Of a stretch of DNA of 54,588 nt, positions 33,089 through 42,135 are shown piece by piece. The translations under genes were made by a program, and so were the position numbers. Numbering within the stretch: position 1 is the first letter of the stretch; each line of letters opens with the position of its first letter. Location of the stretch: the NCBI GenBank assembly GCA_009909085.1, contig JAAANX010000057.1, positions 1-54,588 on the forward strand, read 5' to 3'. The DNA is from Cyanobacteria bacterium GSL.Bin1. Its GTDB lineage: Bacteria > Cyanobacteriota > Cyanobacteriia > Cyanobacteriales > Rubidibacteraceae. The notes under the pieces are model-generated. The model had not been told where the DNA came from, searched no databases, and saw only the letters and a list, made by a program, of their open reading frames with translations.

Positions 33089-33655
33089 GTGGGTATATTA
33101 GAGGATTTAACGCGCTTTTTAGAAACGCGCCTAGATGAATTTTTAAAGAATAATCCCCAATTAGAGTTACAGGCTCTAGAAGAGCAACTGAGAGAACAAG
33201 AAAAAGATGCAATTCGCTTAATCTTAGATCTGCAAAAGCAAGAAAAGAAAATTGAAAATGAGATTCTTTCCCTTGCCCAAGATATTAAACTATGGCACCA
33301 AAGAATCGAAAAAGCAAAAGCCGCCAATCGCCAAGATTTAGCTCAAGCGGCTCAAGAAAAGGAAGCTAGTTTGCTACGCTTAGGCAATCAGCGTTGGGGA
33401 CAAATGAAGGGGATTAAAGAGCAAATTCGCCAAGCGAGAGAATTAGTGGACCAAGTGAGACAGCGGCAGCAAGAAGTGAAAGCCAAAGCCCAGCAAGTGA
33501 AGCAGTCACAAAAAGCTAATTCAGGGGTTGCGAGTAGTTGGAATACAGATGCAATTTATTCTTCGAGCTATAACCGCACCTTCGATCCCTTAGAAGAAGA
33601 ATTCCGCAATTGGGAAGTCGAACAAGAGTTAGGAGAAATGAAACAAAAACATTAA
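33089..33655 (+). CDS. TIGR04376 family coiled-coil protein
   Basis: A 188-residue protein starting at GTG 33089, preceded by AAGGAGT at 33074-33080. It begins MGILEDLTRFLETRLDEFLK, the start of the cyanobacterial TIGR04376 family. A long alpha-helical coiled coil (~30-150) follows, rich in Lys, Gln and Glu (EEQLREQEKDAIRLILDLQK, then IKEQIRQARELVDQVRQRQQ). The C-terminus has DPLEEEFRNWEVEQELGEMK. Composition resembles PspA/IM30-like helices, but the family is uncharacterised. A longer frame from 32996 overlaps the upstream gene and is rejected. Confidence 0.75.
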   Translation: MGILEDLTRFLETRLDEFLKNNPQLELQALEEQLREQEKDAIRLILDLQKQEKKIENEILSLAQDIKLWHQRIEKAKAANRQDLAQAAQEKEASLLRLGNQRWGQMKGIKEQIRQARELVDQVRQRQQEVKAKAQQVKQSQKANSGVASSWNTDAIYSSSYNRTFDPLEEEFRNWEVEQELGEMKQKH

Positions 33656-33699
33656 CTCATCCCACTCCTGAAGGTCGAGGGATTTCATGTTCTTCGTCA

Positions 33700-33720
33700 C
33701 TGGTCATTAGTCATTAGTGA
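33700..33720. repeat. Heptamer tandem repeat (YTRGTSA x3)
   Basis: CTGGTCA, TTAGTCA, TTAGTGA in tandem, the same heptamer type as at 25978-26005, in the convergent spacer between the TIGR04376 gene and metF. Confidence 0.75.
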
Positions 33721-33742
33721 TGACAAGACGGATAGACGACTG

Positions 33743-33767
33743 CTCCCCGAAATCAGATTTCGAGGAG
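33743..33767. terminator. Hairpin between convergent genes
   Basis: CGAAATC/GATTTCG around a single A (33748-33754 with 33756-33762), extended by CTCC/GGAG after one mismatch. It lies between two convergent genes and could end transcription from either side. There is no strong T-run, so it might instead be a small palindromic repeat or an IS200/IS605 scar. Confidence 0.4.
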
Positions 33768-33841
33768 TAGCTTACAGTTTAAAGTGCTAACACTAAACTG
33801 AGATCACTCTAGTTTTAGCGATCAAGCACCAATCGCGGCGT

Positions 33842-34765
33842 TTAGCGAACTTGCGCTGCCGTCGGAAGTTTGACATCTTCCACTGGCTGAACCCCAGCTA
33901 AATCTAGAATTTCTGGGATGACTTCTTCTTTCTTGATTGCCATCATATGTACACCTTGGCAAAGTTCACGAGCAGTTTGCACTTGTTCAGCAGCGATTTT
34001 AATGCCTTCTTGCAAAGGGTCTTTCGCTCTATCTAAACGTTGGATAATTTCCTCGGGAACATGAACCCCGGGGACATATTTTTGAATAAAGCGCGCATTT
34101 TTCGCTGACTTAAATAAGAAAATTCCGGCCAGGATCGGTCTATTCACTGAAGAAGCGACCTCATTCATAAACTTCTCTAAGCGATCAAAGTCAGTCAGCA
34201 TCTGACTCTGGAAAAATTGTGCTCCTGCTTCAACTTTGCGCTCAAAACGTTTTTGTAAACCGGACCAACTGTCAGATTGAGGATCAACGGCTGCGCCAGC
34301 AAACAAATCTAAGGCCCCATCAGGGAGGCTCTTATCATTAAAGTCTGTTCCCGCATTGAGTTTTGCAATTAACTTCAATAAGCGAACCGACTCTAAGTTA
34401 AAAACGGCTTTGGCTTTTGGATGATCCCCGGCTTTAACCGGATCGCCCGTTAAGGCTAAGATATTACGAATCCCCAGGGCTTGGGCCCCCATCAAATCAC
34501 CTTGAATCCCGAGCAAATTGCGATCGCGACAGGCCACCTGACAAACCGGCTCAATTTCATGTCTTAAGAGAACCGCTGATGCTGCTAGAGGAGACATCCT
34601 CAAAACAGCGCGACTGCCATCTGTAATATTGACAGCATGAACACGCCCTTTTAAGGATTGTGCTACCCGTAGCATCCGTTCTGGGTTCCCCCCTTTTGGG
34701 GGAGTGACCTCAGCCGTTACTAAAAATTCTTTCGCTTCGACAGCTTGACGAAAACGACTCATCAT
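33842..34765 (-). CDS. metF: Methylenetetrahydrofolate reductase
   Basis: Produces 5-methyltetrahydrofolate for methionine synthesis; TIM-barrel FAD enzyme. Motifs: FLVTAEVTPPKGGNPERM (N-terminal catalytic Glu), VHAVNITDGSRAVLRMSPL, VCQVACRDRNLLGIQGDLMG, and IRNILALTGDPVKAGDHP (FAD site). FFQSQMLTDFDRLEKFM and ILAGIFLFKSAKNARFI are also present. The 307-residue length is usual for the cyanobacterial form. No methionine-related gene is adjacent. Confidence 0.93.
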   Translation of the reverse strand: MMSRFRQAVEAKEFLVTAEVTPPKGGNPERMLRVAQSLKGRVHAVNITDGSRAVLRMSPLAASAVLLRHEIEPVCQVACRDRNLLGIQGDLMGAQALGIRNILALTGDPVKAGDHPKAKAVFNLESVRLLKLIAKLNAGTDFNDKSLPDGALDLFAGAAVDPQSDSWSGLQKRFERKVEAGAQFFQSQMLTDFDRLEKFMNEVASSVNRPILAGIFLFKSAKNARFIQKYVPGVHVPEEIIQRLDRAKDPLQEGIKIAAEQVQTARELCQGVHMMAIKKEEVIPEILDLAGVQPVEDVKLPTAAQVR

Positions 34766-34842
34766 AATTTTTTAATCTTCCAATGCTACAAGTTCTAGAC
34801 TACAGGCTTATGGAAGACTCGCCAAATTCCTAGGGTAATAAT

Positions 34843-35202
34843 TTAAAATTCATCCGGTGTGTAATCGGGAGCTGATCCCCCTTGATCCCCTTTGCCGCCC
34901 AGTAATTCTAAGCGGTCTACACGAACAACTGGACGAGAACGATTATTCCCATTTTGGTCTTGCCAACTCTCAATTTTTAATTTTCCTTGGATGCCCACTT
35001 GTTTTCCTTTGCGCACGTATTCAGAAGCCACTTCTGCTGTACGTCCCCACATTTCGAGTTCAAACCAGTCAGGTTTATCATCCCTTTTGCTTCGTCGATC
35101 AACCGCGATCGGAAATTTACATAAAACCGTACCGCTTTCAAAATATTTCACATCTGGATCCACACCAGCCCGACCAACAAGGTGAATAACATTAAGATTC
35201 AT
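34843..35202 (-). CDS. ssb: Single-stranded DNA-binding protein
   Basis: OB-fold SSB of 119 residues: MNLNVIHLVGRAGVDPDVKY, FPIAVDRRSKRDDKPDWFEL, VRKGKQVGIQGKLKIESWQD, and an acidic C-terminal tip ending APDYTPDEF. The tip is the partner-binding end, here slightly degenerate compared with DDIPF. The start at 35202 has GGAGG 8 nt upstream. A longer frame back to 35361 adds unrelated residues and is rejected. Cyanobacteria often have two SSB-type genes; this short one belongs to the second type. Divergent from mreB. Confidence 0.9.
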   Translation of the reverse strand: MNLNVIHLVGRAGVDPDVKYFESGTVLCKFPIAVDRRSKRDDKPDWFELEMWGRTAEVASEYVRKGKQVGIQGKLKIESWQDQNGNNRSRPVVRVDRLELLGGKGDQGGSAPDYTPDEF

Positions 35203-35400
35203 AAATTGTTCCTCCAAACTTAAGTCCAAGAAAATAACCCAAAATACTGCTCTTAGTTTAACCTTAATCAATCTTTTTCTAGAAACTGTCGTTTTTCCAG
35301 TAGACGTAACCGTAAAAAAGGGAATAAAATCCAGATTAATTAGAGCGTATGGCTCTAACAAAATAGGACAATCAATGTCACTTTGGGGGCAAAGAAACCA

Positions 35401-36441
35401 GTGAGTTTTTGGAGTCGGTTATCCCTCTCACGGGATATGGGAATTGACCTGGGAACAGCCAACACCTTAGTTTATGTTTCCGGGAAAGGCATTGTGCTAC
35501 AAGAACCCTCGGTTGTCGCGATCGATCAAGAAAGCAAAGAAGCCCTCGCTGTTGGAGAAGATGCGAAACAAATGTTAGGGCGCACTCCTGATAATGTGAT
35601 CGCAGTACGTCCTTTACGAGATGGCGTCGTTGCTGATTTTGACAATGCTGAACTCATGCTGAAACATTTTATTCAGCGGGTACATGGGGGAAGAACTTTA
35701 GTTTCACCCCGCATTGTTATTGGCATTCCTTCCGGCGTTACCAAAGTTGAGCGGCGAGCGGTTATGGAAGCAGTCCTACAAGCTGGGGCAAGGGATGTTT
35801 ATTTGATTGATGAACCGGTAGCAGCTGCGATCGGAGCGGGTTTACCCGTTGCCGAACCAACAGGAAACATGGTAATTGATATTGGAGGGGGAACCACAGA
35901 AGTTGCTGTACTCAGTTTGCAAGGAACGGTACTCAGTGAATCAGTCCGTGTTGCTGGGGATGAACTCAGTGATGCAATTACTCAATATATGAAAAAGGTA
36001 CATAACATAGTCATTGGCGAACGGACCGCTGAAGAAATTAAAATTCGCGTTAGCTCGGCTTATCCAACAGAGGGTGATGATAACTTATCAATGGACGTCC
36101 GAGGATTACACCTGCTCTCAGGATTACCGCGTATGGTCACCATTAAAGCACCAGAAATTCGAGAAAGTATGTCAGAACCCTTATCGGTAATTGTCGAAGC
36201 AGTGAAACGGACTTTAGAGCGCACACCACCGGAGCTAGCTTCGGATATCATTGATCGTGGTATCATGCTCGCGGGTGGAGGGGCGCTGCTGCGTGGACTG
36301 GATACCTTAATCAGTCACGAAACCGGAATTGTCACTCATGTCGCTCCTGATCCTCTAAAATGCGTCGTTCTGGGAACAGGAAATGTTCTTGAAAACTTCA
36401 AACAGCTCGGACGAGTCTTTAGTGGGAGTTCTAGCAGTTAG
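35401..36441 (+). CDS. mreB: Rod-shape determining protein MreB
   Basis: Bacterial actin that guides lateral wall synthesis. Phosphate 1: MGIDLGTANTLVYVSGKGIV. Phosphate 2: GNMVIDIGGGTTEVAVLSL (~residue 160). Adenosine motif: MLAGGGALLRGLDTLISHET (~290). Connect motif VYLIDEPVAAAIGAGLPV. The start is uncertain. GTG 35401 (MSFWSRLSLSRDM) gives the usual ~346 residues, with GGGGG 11 nt upstream. TTG 35383 would add six residues. A ten-codon reading frame ATG 35375 to TGA 35404 overlaps the GTG start by GTGA. Confidence 0.95.
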   Translation: MSFWSRLSLSRDMGIDLGTANTLVYVSGKGIVLQEPSVVAIDQESKEALAVGEDAKQMLGRTPDNVIAVRPLRDGVVADFDNAELMLKHFIQRVHGGRTLVSPRIVIGIPSGVTKVERRAVMEAVLQAGARDVYLIDEPVAAAIGAGLPVAEPTGNMVIDIGGGTTEVAVLSLQGTVLSESVRVAGDELSDAITQYMKKVHNIVIGERTAEEIKIRVSSAYPTEGDDNLSMDVRGLHLLSGLPRMVTIKAPEIRESMSEPLSVIVEAVKRTLERTPPELASDIIDRGIMLAGGGALLRGLDTLISHETGIVTHVAPDPLKCVVLGTGNVLENFKQLGRVFSGSSSS

Positions 36442-36473
36442 CAATAATGAATGACTTAAATCATTGTTTATTG

Positions 36474-37139
36474 TTATTGGGTTGCAGTGAGCTCTTGCTG
36501 TTTGAGAGCAATGATTTCTCGAATTCCCTGGCAATAATCGGCAAGGTGATTGCGATTCAAACGGTAACTCAAGGGATGAGCAATCAGGTGAGCCGTACTT
36601 TCAAATAGCAAATCAATTTCCACCAGACCATTTTCACGAAGCGTGCGTCCTGTGGAAACTAAATCAACAATTGCTTCTGACATCCCTGTAATCGGTCCTA
36701 ATTCCACAGAACCATACAAGGAGACAATTTCGACAGGTAAATCCAAACCATGAAAATGCTCGCGCGCACACTGAACAAACTTTGATGCCACTCGTGCATG
36801 AGCGGGTAAATCTAGCGATCGCTGATAATTGCTATCCGATTTGACCGCTACAGATAATCGACAATAACCAAACTTTAAATCTGCCAAGTCAGCTACTTTG
36901 GGCATCTTTTCTCGCAAGACATCATAACCAACGATGCCCATTTGCGCTTGTCCATATTCTACATAGACAGGAACATCTAATGCTCTGACTAATAACGCTC
37001 TGGCCGTATTGGTCGGATCAATAATTTGTAGGGCGCGATTTTTTGGGTCATTAAACGCACTAAAATCTAAGCCAATATGTTGGAATAAACGGATACTTTC
37101 CTCAAGTAAAGCCCCTTTGGGTAAAGCAACAGTGATCAT
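36474..37139 (-). CDS. hisG: ATP phosphoribosyltransferase, short form
   Basis: First step of histidine biosynthesis (ATP + PRPP). The 221-residue length is the short HisG form, which lacks the regulatory C-terminal domain and needs HisZ as partner; hisZ is not in the window. Motifs: [53 protein letters not shown], and the PRPP loop [20 protein letters not shown]-type sequence ([20 protein letters not shown]). Convergent with mreB, divergent from ndk. Confidence 0.95.
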   Translation of the reverse strand: MITVALPKGALLEESIRLFQHIGLDFSAFNDPKNRALQIIDPTNTARALLVRALDVPVYVEYGQAQMGIVGYDVLREKMPKVADLADLKFGYCRLSVAVKSDSNYQRSLDLPAHARVASKFVQCAREHFHGLDLPVEIVSLYGSVELGPITGMSEAIVDLVSTGRTLRENGLVEIDLLFESTAHLIAHPLSYRLNRNHLADYCQGIREIIALKQQELTATQ

Positions 37140-37386
37140 GTCTTCTACATTTCCTAAACCAGAAAGTCATCGTACCATGAGCCGTTTAATCATGCCATGA
37201 GAAACCCATTTGGGATGAGTACCGAGAGCGGTTCTGGTTTGACCATTTTCTTGGGATTAAGAGCTAAAGCGATAGGAAATAACTATCTCTAGAATAAAAT
37301 TTAAACACTTGAGCTAACCACAGCACCCCAAAATGATATAACCTGTCTTTGGTGTATCGTTTTGTTAAGAAATTAAGGAGATCATT

Positions 37387-37836
37387 TTGGAACGCACATT
37401 TATTATGATCAAGCCCGATGGTGTCCAACGCGGCTTGACTGGAGAAATCATCAAACGCCTTGAACAGAAAGGATTTAGCCTCATTGGAATGAAAATGATC
37501 AAGGTCTCACGAGAACTAGCAGAAAAGCACTATGACGTTCATCGGGACAAGCCTTTCTTTGGTAACCTCGTTGAGTTTATTATCTCTGCGCCAGTGGTTG
37601 CTATGATTTGGGAAGGAGAAGGTGTGGTTGCTGCAGCGAGAAAAATTATTGGTGCGACGAATCCGCTTAGTGCTGAACCGGGAACAATTCGCGGTGATTA
37701 TGGCATTAGCATTGGTCGCAATTTAATTCATGGTTCTGATGCTGTGGAAACAGCACAACGAGAAATTGCCCTCTGGTTTGAAGAAACCGAACTGGCAAGT
37801 TGGGAACCTGCTTTGCAAAAATGGATTTACGAATAA
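37387..37836 (+). CDS. ndk: Nucleoside diphosphate kinase
   Basis: Transfers gamma-phosphate between nucleotides. [20 protein letters not shown] at the N-terminus; the catalytic histidine is in the signature [19 protein letters not shown] (~residue 118). The 149-residue length is standard. The start is TTG at 37387 with AAGGAG 8 nt upstream; no ATG gives the conserved N-terminus. A rho-independent terminator follows. Confidence 0.97.
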   Translation: MERTFIMIKPDGVQRGLTGEIIKRLEQKGFSLIGMKMIKVSRELAEKHYDVHRDKPFFGNLVEFIISAPVVAMIWEGEGVVAAARKIIGATNPLSAEPGTIRGDYGISIGRNLIHGSDAVETAQREIALWFEETELASWEPALQKWIYE

Positions 37837-37853
37837 GTTAAGCCGAATGCTTG

Positions 37854-37889
37854 TTCCCCTTCCCAAGTTTGAGGAGAGGGGAATTTTTT
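37854..37889 (+). terminator. Rho-independent terminator after ndk
   Basis: TTCCCCT (37854-37860) pairs with AGGGGAA (37877-37883), followed by six T. It sits 18 nt after the ndk stop. Confidence 0.8.
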
Positions 37890-37928
37890 ACGATTTATAG
37901 CTTGAAATGATCAGGAGTGCGCTTTTAA

Positions 37929-38639
37929 ATGACGAAAAAAATTGGCTTTTTACTAGTTTGGATCGGTTTTATTTCCTATGCTTTTTTGTTAGCTCCTCCT
38001 GAAGATCCGAATACGTCTGAGCTCATTCAAAAACTATCAACAATGGAAATAGAAGGAATTAATCCTCTGATTGTTTCCTTATTTAATTTGATGGGCGTTT
38101 TGCCTTTAATGTATGCTCCACTTTTACTAATTGATGGTAAAGGACAAAAGCTGGTGGCATCGCCATTTGTGATTTTATCGTTTGCGGTTGGAGCCTTTGC
38201 CCTTTTACCTTACTTTGCTTTTAGAAAACCTCAACTCCCCTTTCCCGGAGAAAAAAGCTGGTTACTTAAAGTTTTAGATTCTCGCGTTTTTGGAATTTTA
38301 TTAACAACTGTCTTTCTACTCATTCTTTTACCTGGATTAAGTAATGGGAATTGGAATGACTTTTTTGCGCAGTGGCAAAATAGTCGTTTTATTCACGTTA
38401 TGAGTTTAGATTTTTGCCTATTGGTTTTACTCTTTCCTGCCATTCTCACCACCGATCTCAGTCGCCGTGGTATTAGTGATTCTAACTTTTTTAATACATT
38501 GATTTGGATTCCCTTATTGGGAACCTTACTCTACTTTTGCACTCGCCCTCCTTTAATTGAAGGGGAACCAGTGGCCGAAGGCAGTATTAGTTCTGAGGTT
38601 AATCAAAGTGAGTCGTTAGGAAGTGAGGTTAAGCGTTGA
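37929..38639 (+). CDS. Multi-pass membrane protein, unknown function
   Basis: A 236-residue protein with about six membrane segments: IGFLLVWIGFISYAFLLA, PLIVSLFNLMGVLPLMYAPL, FVILSFAVGAFALLPYFAF, VFGILLTTVFLLILLPGL, FIHVMSLDFCLLVLLFPAIL, and LIWIPLLGTLLYFCTRP. A short acidic C-terminus follows. Plant plastid and cyanobacterial homologues of similar design exist, but I know no assigned role. It stops 1 bp before the end of the convergent lipA gene. Confidence 0.7.
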   Translation: MTKKIGFLLVWIGFISYAFLLAPPEDPNTSELIQKLSTMEIEGINPLIVSLFNLMGVLPLMYAPLLLIDGKGQKLVASPFVILSFAVGAFALLPYFAFRKPQLPFPGEKSWLLKVLDSRVFGILLTTVFLLILLPGLSNGNWNDFFAQWQNSRFIHVMSLDFCLLVLLFPAILTTDLSRRGISDSNFFNTLIWIPLLGTLLYFCTRPPLIEGEPVAEGSISSEVNQSESLGSEVKR

Positions 38640-38640
38640 G

Positions 38641-39519
38641 TCAGGGTTTTGAGCGCGGATAGGCTTTCATTAATTCCTGAACTTGTTCTGCATGATAAGA
38701 ACTGCGCGTCAGCGGAGAAGAAACCACTTGTAAGAAACCAATTGCTTCTCCATATTGACGCCATTGGGCAAACGTTTCTGGAGTAACAAACTGTTTGACG
38801 CCTAAATGTTTTTGGGTTGGCTGTAGATATTGTCCGATGGTGACAATATCACAGTCCACATGACGCAGGTCATCCATAACCGATTTCACTTCTGCTTCTG
38901 TTTCTTCCCAGCCCACCATTAAACCTGATTTGGTATAAATCCAAGGGGCAAGTTCGCGGGTCTTTTGTAAAAGTTGCAGCGATCGCGCATAATCTCCTTG
39001 CGGACGAACTCGGCGATATAAGCGGGGAATCGTTTCAATATTATGATTTAATACATCGGGTTGCGCTTCAAGAATAGTTGCCAGCGCATCCCAATTGCCG
39101 CACAAATCTGGAATTAACAGCTCGATCGTTGTCTGGGGAGAAACTTTACGAACTTCATTAATGCAACGGACAAACTGGGATGCCCCCTCATCCGGTAAAT
39201 CATCACGGTTGACTGAAGTAATTACTACATGATTCAACCCCATTTTCTCCACTGCTTCTGCCAGGTGCAAGGGTTCTAAAGGATCGAGGGCTTGCGGTTT
39301 TTTTTCAAAGTCAATGTCACAATAGGGGCAAGCGCGGGTACAAGCCGGACCCATAATTAAAAAGGTTGCGGTTCCCTTCTGAAAACATTCGCCGATATTA
39401 GGACAAGAAGCTTCCTCACAAACGGTATTCAACTTTAATTCACGTAGCGTCTCTTTAACTTTTCCGACACGCTCAAATTGAGGGGCTTTTACTCTTAACC
39501 AATCAGGCTTTACGGTCAC
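38641..39519 (-). CDS. lipA: Lipoyl synthase
   Basis: Radical-SAM enzyme inserting sulfur into octanoyl groups to make lipoyl cofactor. The auxiliary cluster motif is [13 protein letters not shown] (C-x4-C-x5-C, ~residues 34-46). The radical-SAM motif is [10 protein letters not shown] (C-x3-C-x2-C, ~60-69). [34 protein letters not shown] and the C-terminal PLTRSSYHA, with its serine ligand, are present. The 292-residue length is normal. Cyanobacteria often have two LipA paralogues; this one is followed by no lipB. Confidence 0.96.
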   Translation of the reverse strand: MTVKPDWLRVKAPQFERVGKVKETLRELKLNTVCEEASCPNIGECFQKGTATFLIMGPACTRACPYCDIDFEKKPQALDPLEPLHLAEAVEKMGLNHVVITSVNRDDLPDEGASQFVRCINEVRKVSPQTTIELLIPDLCGNWDALATILEAQPDVLNHNIETIPRLYRRVRPQGDYARSLQLLQKTRELAPWIYTKSGLMVGWEETEAEVKSVMDDLRHVDCDIVTIGQYLQPTQKHLGVKQFVTPETFAQWRQYGEAIGFLQVVSSPLTRSSYHAEQVQELMKAYPRSKP

Positions 39520-39627
39520 GCTATATTTGCTCCAGAATTTGGGTTACGCTTTCTTATCTTATCTCGTCATTTCCCAGACAAGCAATGTCGCCTGCCGAAA
39601 TCTTATGGTATGATGTGGGGAGATTAT

Positions 39628-39701
<74 letters not shown>

Positions 39702-39715
39702 TTTGGTAGTCATTT

Positions 39716-39775
39716 TGTACTTGTACATTGTACATTAAATAATTATTGTCCAGATTTACAGAATTATTGTCCAAA
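39716..39775. mobile_element. Candidate lone end of a Tn7-like (type V-K CAST-like) transposon
   Basis: TGTACA occurs at 39722-39727 and 39729-39734, with a TGTAC at 39716. It is followed by two copies of AATTATTGTCCA starting near 39740 and 39761. A terminal TGTACA followed by spaced TTGTC-type TnsB-binding repeats is the end structure of type V-K CRISPR-associated transposons and related TniAB elements, and V-K elements home to tRNA genes. No transposase, Cas12k or second end is visible within the window. Inference from motif pattern and position. Confidence 0.4.
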
Positions 39776-39792
39776 ATTCAAAATCTTGAAAT

Positions 39793-39830
39793 GCTGTAAC
39801 TTTTATATAGAGTCGGTTACAGCGTTTTTT
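39793..39830 (+). terminator. Hairpin with T-run downstream of tRNA-Pro
   Basis: GCTGTAAC (39793-39800) pairs with GTTACAGC (39816-39823), followed by G and six T. A good intrinsic terminator, but 92 nt after the tRNA and beyond the candidate transposon end, so what it serves is unclear. Confidence 0.6.
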
Positions 39831-39972
39831 AAACTAGAGAAAGCTGTCATGATGTCTCAGAAAAAGCTAAAAAACAACTTTTGGGACGCGATCGCGCCAT
39901 CACGACTCTGCTTCCATACCTAAATTCTTACGTTTCGCAAGAATCGCGGTCATACTCGGATTCAGTAACGCC

Positions 39973-40662
39973 CTATGATTGATTTTTAGAGTGTTGGCGA
40001 TCCAACCATCCCCTCAGCAAGGCTAAAGCGAACATTCCCAACAGCGCCAAGCCCAGCAGCCATTGTCCGCCGGTAAAGATTCCTGCCCCTAAAGCCACAA
40101 CGGGAGGAGTGGAAACGGCAATGCCAAGACCTAAAGCGGGCAGAAACTTACCCCACTGCATTTGTGTCAGCCCCGCCGCATAGCAGACAAAATCGAATAG
40201 TCCTGTCATCAAAAAGCCTGCCACTAGGAAAGGATTGGTTTCGAGATAGTTGGAGGAAAAAGAATCCACTTTTCCCATAAACCGTTGACCCACTAACCGT
40301 TGAACAAGCCCGCGACCGTAGCGTTTGGCAAGATAAAAATTCAGGGAACAGGCGACTAAATCTGCAATCGCGATGACGAGAATGCCTTGCCAGAAGCCAA
40401 ACACAGTCCCTGCTAACACCGAATAAGCGGTGCTGGGAATGGCGGGAATCGCGATACTCACCGAACGCAACAGCCAGAGGGCCAAGGGGGCTAAAACGCC
40501 CAACTGCTTCACCTGAGCGCGGATTTGTTCAATCCCGATTTGCTGGACGAGCGCGATCCCCAGGACAAGGATCATTCCCAAACCGAACAACCCTAAAAAA
40601 TCAAGCCATTTCCGACGTTTCGGGGAGGATTGGGTCTCTTGATTAGGAGATGGGTCAGCCAT
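39973..40662 (-). CDS. TVP38/TMEM64 family (DedA-like) membrane protein
   Basis: A 229-residue VTT-domain protein, a likely half-transporter-like fold linked to lipid handling in other organisms. An N-terminal membrane helix (WLDFLGLFGLGMILVLGIAL), IAIPAIPSTAYSVLAGTVFG with reentrant-loop prolines, and GFWQGILVIAIADLVACSL follow. Then comes YLAKRYGRGLVQRLVG, the family's basic signature, and three more helices to the end. The length is normal. Substrate not known in cyanobacteria. Isolated gene, with tRNA-Pro on one side and relics on the other. Confidence 0.85.
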   Translation of the reverse strand: MADPSPNQETQSSPKRRKWLDFLGLFGLGMILVLGIALVQQIGIEQIRAQVKQLGVLAPLALWLLRSVSIAIPAIPSTAYSVLAGTVFGFWQGILVIAIADLVACSLNFYLAKRYGRGLVQRLVGQRFMGKVDSFSSNYLETNPFLVAGFLMTGLFDFVCYAAGLTQMQWGKFLPALGLGIAVSTPPVVALGAGIFTGGQWLLGLALLGMFALALLRGWLDRQHSKNQS

Positions 40663-40763
40663 ATTTGCGAATTAAGGTACGAGTCCATTCTATTCCGACT
40701 GCCAATTTACTGAAAAAATCGGCAATCAAGCGAGAATGCTTCCCACAACGATCATGAGACGGT

Positions 40764-41010
40764 TTGGTGAAATTGAAGCGCGATCGCCACCCTATTTACC
40801 CGCGCCATTATTTGAAAAAACTGGGGTATCGTCAGAACCAATATAACCAAATTGCCAATTATGCCCTAACTCAAAGCGGGATTAATATTCTTGCTCGGCG
40901 ATCGCGCGCCAGAAGAATATTTTCACATTTTACGAGAACAGTGTTCTGGCGGTGAAGTGAAGCTTGGAGGAATCATGAATTGGAAAGATAGGTGCGTGAT
41001 CGCGCATTAA
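40764..41010 (+). pseudogene. GmrSD/DUF262-type restriction endonuclease fragment
   Basis: HPIYPRHYLKKLGYRQNQYN, then QIANYALTQSGINI, matches the HNH-bearing C-terminal region of GmrSD/DUF262 proteins (HxIFPxxYL...YNxIANxxxTxxxINI). After INI the reading frame shifts: the next frame reads GDRAPEEYFHILREQCSGGE, then VKLGGIMN. The shift falls next to a GGCGATCGCGCG (HIP1) site. Only the tail remains and no start is present. Confidence 0.55.
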
Positions 41011-41386
41011 GGAATGTGATTAACTAATGCTGGAGACCGGGAACAATTGGCTTGATTGCTGGGACTAACCAACAATGGCAGATGAAGGCGAAAGCGCGTT
41101 TGTTTTCGCTACACCATCTTTTGGGGAGAACTTCCTATCGTTCAGTGCTGATATTTTCGTCAGCAACATGAGATTGGTCCCTTACGCGATCGCCACGATT
41201 ATCTGAGGTTTTTCTTAAGATTGGTTTAATGATAAAAAATTAGATTTGAACTATTAAAATACGGATTTAATCATACATAAATTTCAAAAACAACTGAGCG
41301 AAAACTCAATAAACTAATTTTACTTGGCAGAGGGAGAGGAGAGTGATAGTTGCACAACAATCTAAAAAAGGAAAAGTAAGATTTCC
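41011..41386. other. Gene-free stretch before the IS1 element
   Basis: About 375 bp of AT-rich DNA. One 50-codon frame without family resemblance is present. Nothing I can support. Confidence 0.4.
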
Positions 41387-41480
41387 GGTAGTGCTATACA
41401 AGTAATGATGCGCTGTAGTGATGGATGAAATACCAAATAGCACCGATGTGATTCTCTAAGGATTTGGAAAAGGACAAGGT

Positions 41481-41530
41481 GTCTTGGCGAGCATTCCCTT
41501 GCGCCTAACGGCGACGCGGGGTCTCGCCGC
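41481..41530. repeat. 50-bp GC-rich palindromic insert in IS1
   Basis: Lies between the codons for VRK and TLSFSK of the transposase. Outer arms GGCGAG (41486) and CTCGCC pair, and the interior is rich in GCG. It shifts the frame. Confidence 0.6.
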
Positions 41531-41578
41531 TTTTCGGACTAACCGAGACCCTCTTTGCCGCAATGTGTTGTTGAATCG

Positions 41579-41623
41579 ACGGACATCTTATGGGAGCGAA
41601 TTGAATTCGCCCCCCGTGTCCTT
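41579..41623. repeat. 45-bp palindromic insert in IS1, frame-preserving
   Basis: Lies between SYIE and RFNN of the transposase. The core GCGAATT/AATTCGC surrounds a single G, and the right flank is CCGTGTCCTT. Exactly 45 bp, so 15 codons are added without a stop. The same flank and AATT-type core occur at 2289-2325 inside the ISKra4 relic. Confidence 0.7.
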
Positions 41624-41707
41624 CTCAATATAGCTGGTTTTTCCGGTTTCTTTACCCACCGCTCGATGACGCTTGCTAGGTAGAACTGCTGCATAGGCTG
41701 CCCAAAA

Positions 41708-41840
41708 GTGCGGAAGGCATCTTCACCAACGGTCAGGCTTGTGAGCCGGAATTGAATTCCGGCTCACAAGCCTGACTGCGTCGCTTCGCTCCTCGCTCCA
41801 GCCCGCTTTCCAGCTTGAATGCATTCAAGCTGGGTCGGCA
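41708..41840. repeat. 133-bp insert with two perfect palindromes in IS1
   Basis: Contains a perfect inverted repeat of 22-bp arms around one G (41732-41776, centre GGAATTGAATTCC) and a perfect 24-bp palindrome (41810-41833, centre GAATGCATTC). It separates YTD from FWAAY of the transposase. It may be two elements nested or side by side. Confidence 0.8.
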
Positions 41841-42062
41841 GTCAGTGTAGGCGATTGCACACTGGCGATAGAGTGGCGGCAAAGATTCCCACAATTTGCG
41901 AGCAGCGGCTTCATCGCGTGCGCCAATATAAACACCAACAATTTCACGAGTGTTGGCATCGAGTGCTAACCAGACCCACTGCTTGTTCCCCTTGTTGTCC
42001 ACGAATGACCAAAGCTCATCAAATTGGATCGTTAGTCTCCCTGTCTTGAGTGTGTCTTGCAT
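41733..42062 (-). pseudogene. IS1-family transposase, InsB-like catalytic part (interrupted)
   Basis: Starts TGRLTIQFDELWSFVDNKGN and QWVWLALDANTREIVGVYIG, the IS1 DDE region, up to CAIAYTD at 41841. A 133-bp palindromic insert then replaces the next codon. The true continuation reads FWAAYAAVLPSKRHRAVGKE from 41707 down, then TGKTSYIE, a 45-bp insert, FNNTLRQRGSRLVRK, a 50-bp insert, and LSFSKSLENHIGAIWYFIHH. All fragments are recognisable and in order, but the protein cannot be made. Confidence 0.85.
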
Positions 42063-42135
42063 TCTGGAGGGGCTGTGTGCGGAATTACTTCCGCACCTTG
42101 AAAGCCCCGTAGGGAAACCCCAGAATTACACACTC
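42048..42135. repeat. About 88-bp palindromic insert in IS1
   Basis: Outer arms GAGTGTGT/ACACACTC and ATTCTGG/CCAGAAT. The inner hairpin is GTGCGGAA/TTCCGCAC (42077-42084 with 42089-42096). It separates the two transposase parts. Exact limits are uncertain because the native junction is not known. Confidence 0.6.

Noticed and set aside
34843-35361. Long form of ssb
   Set aside because: The extra 53 residues do not belong to the OB fold, and ATG 35202 has a GGAGG site.
37854-37889. Palindrome as another mobile repeat
   Set aside because: Position after ndk and six T make an intrinsic terminator the simpler reading.
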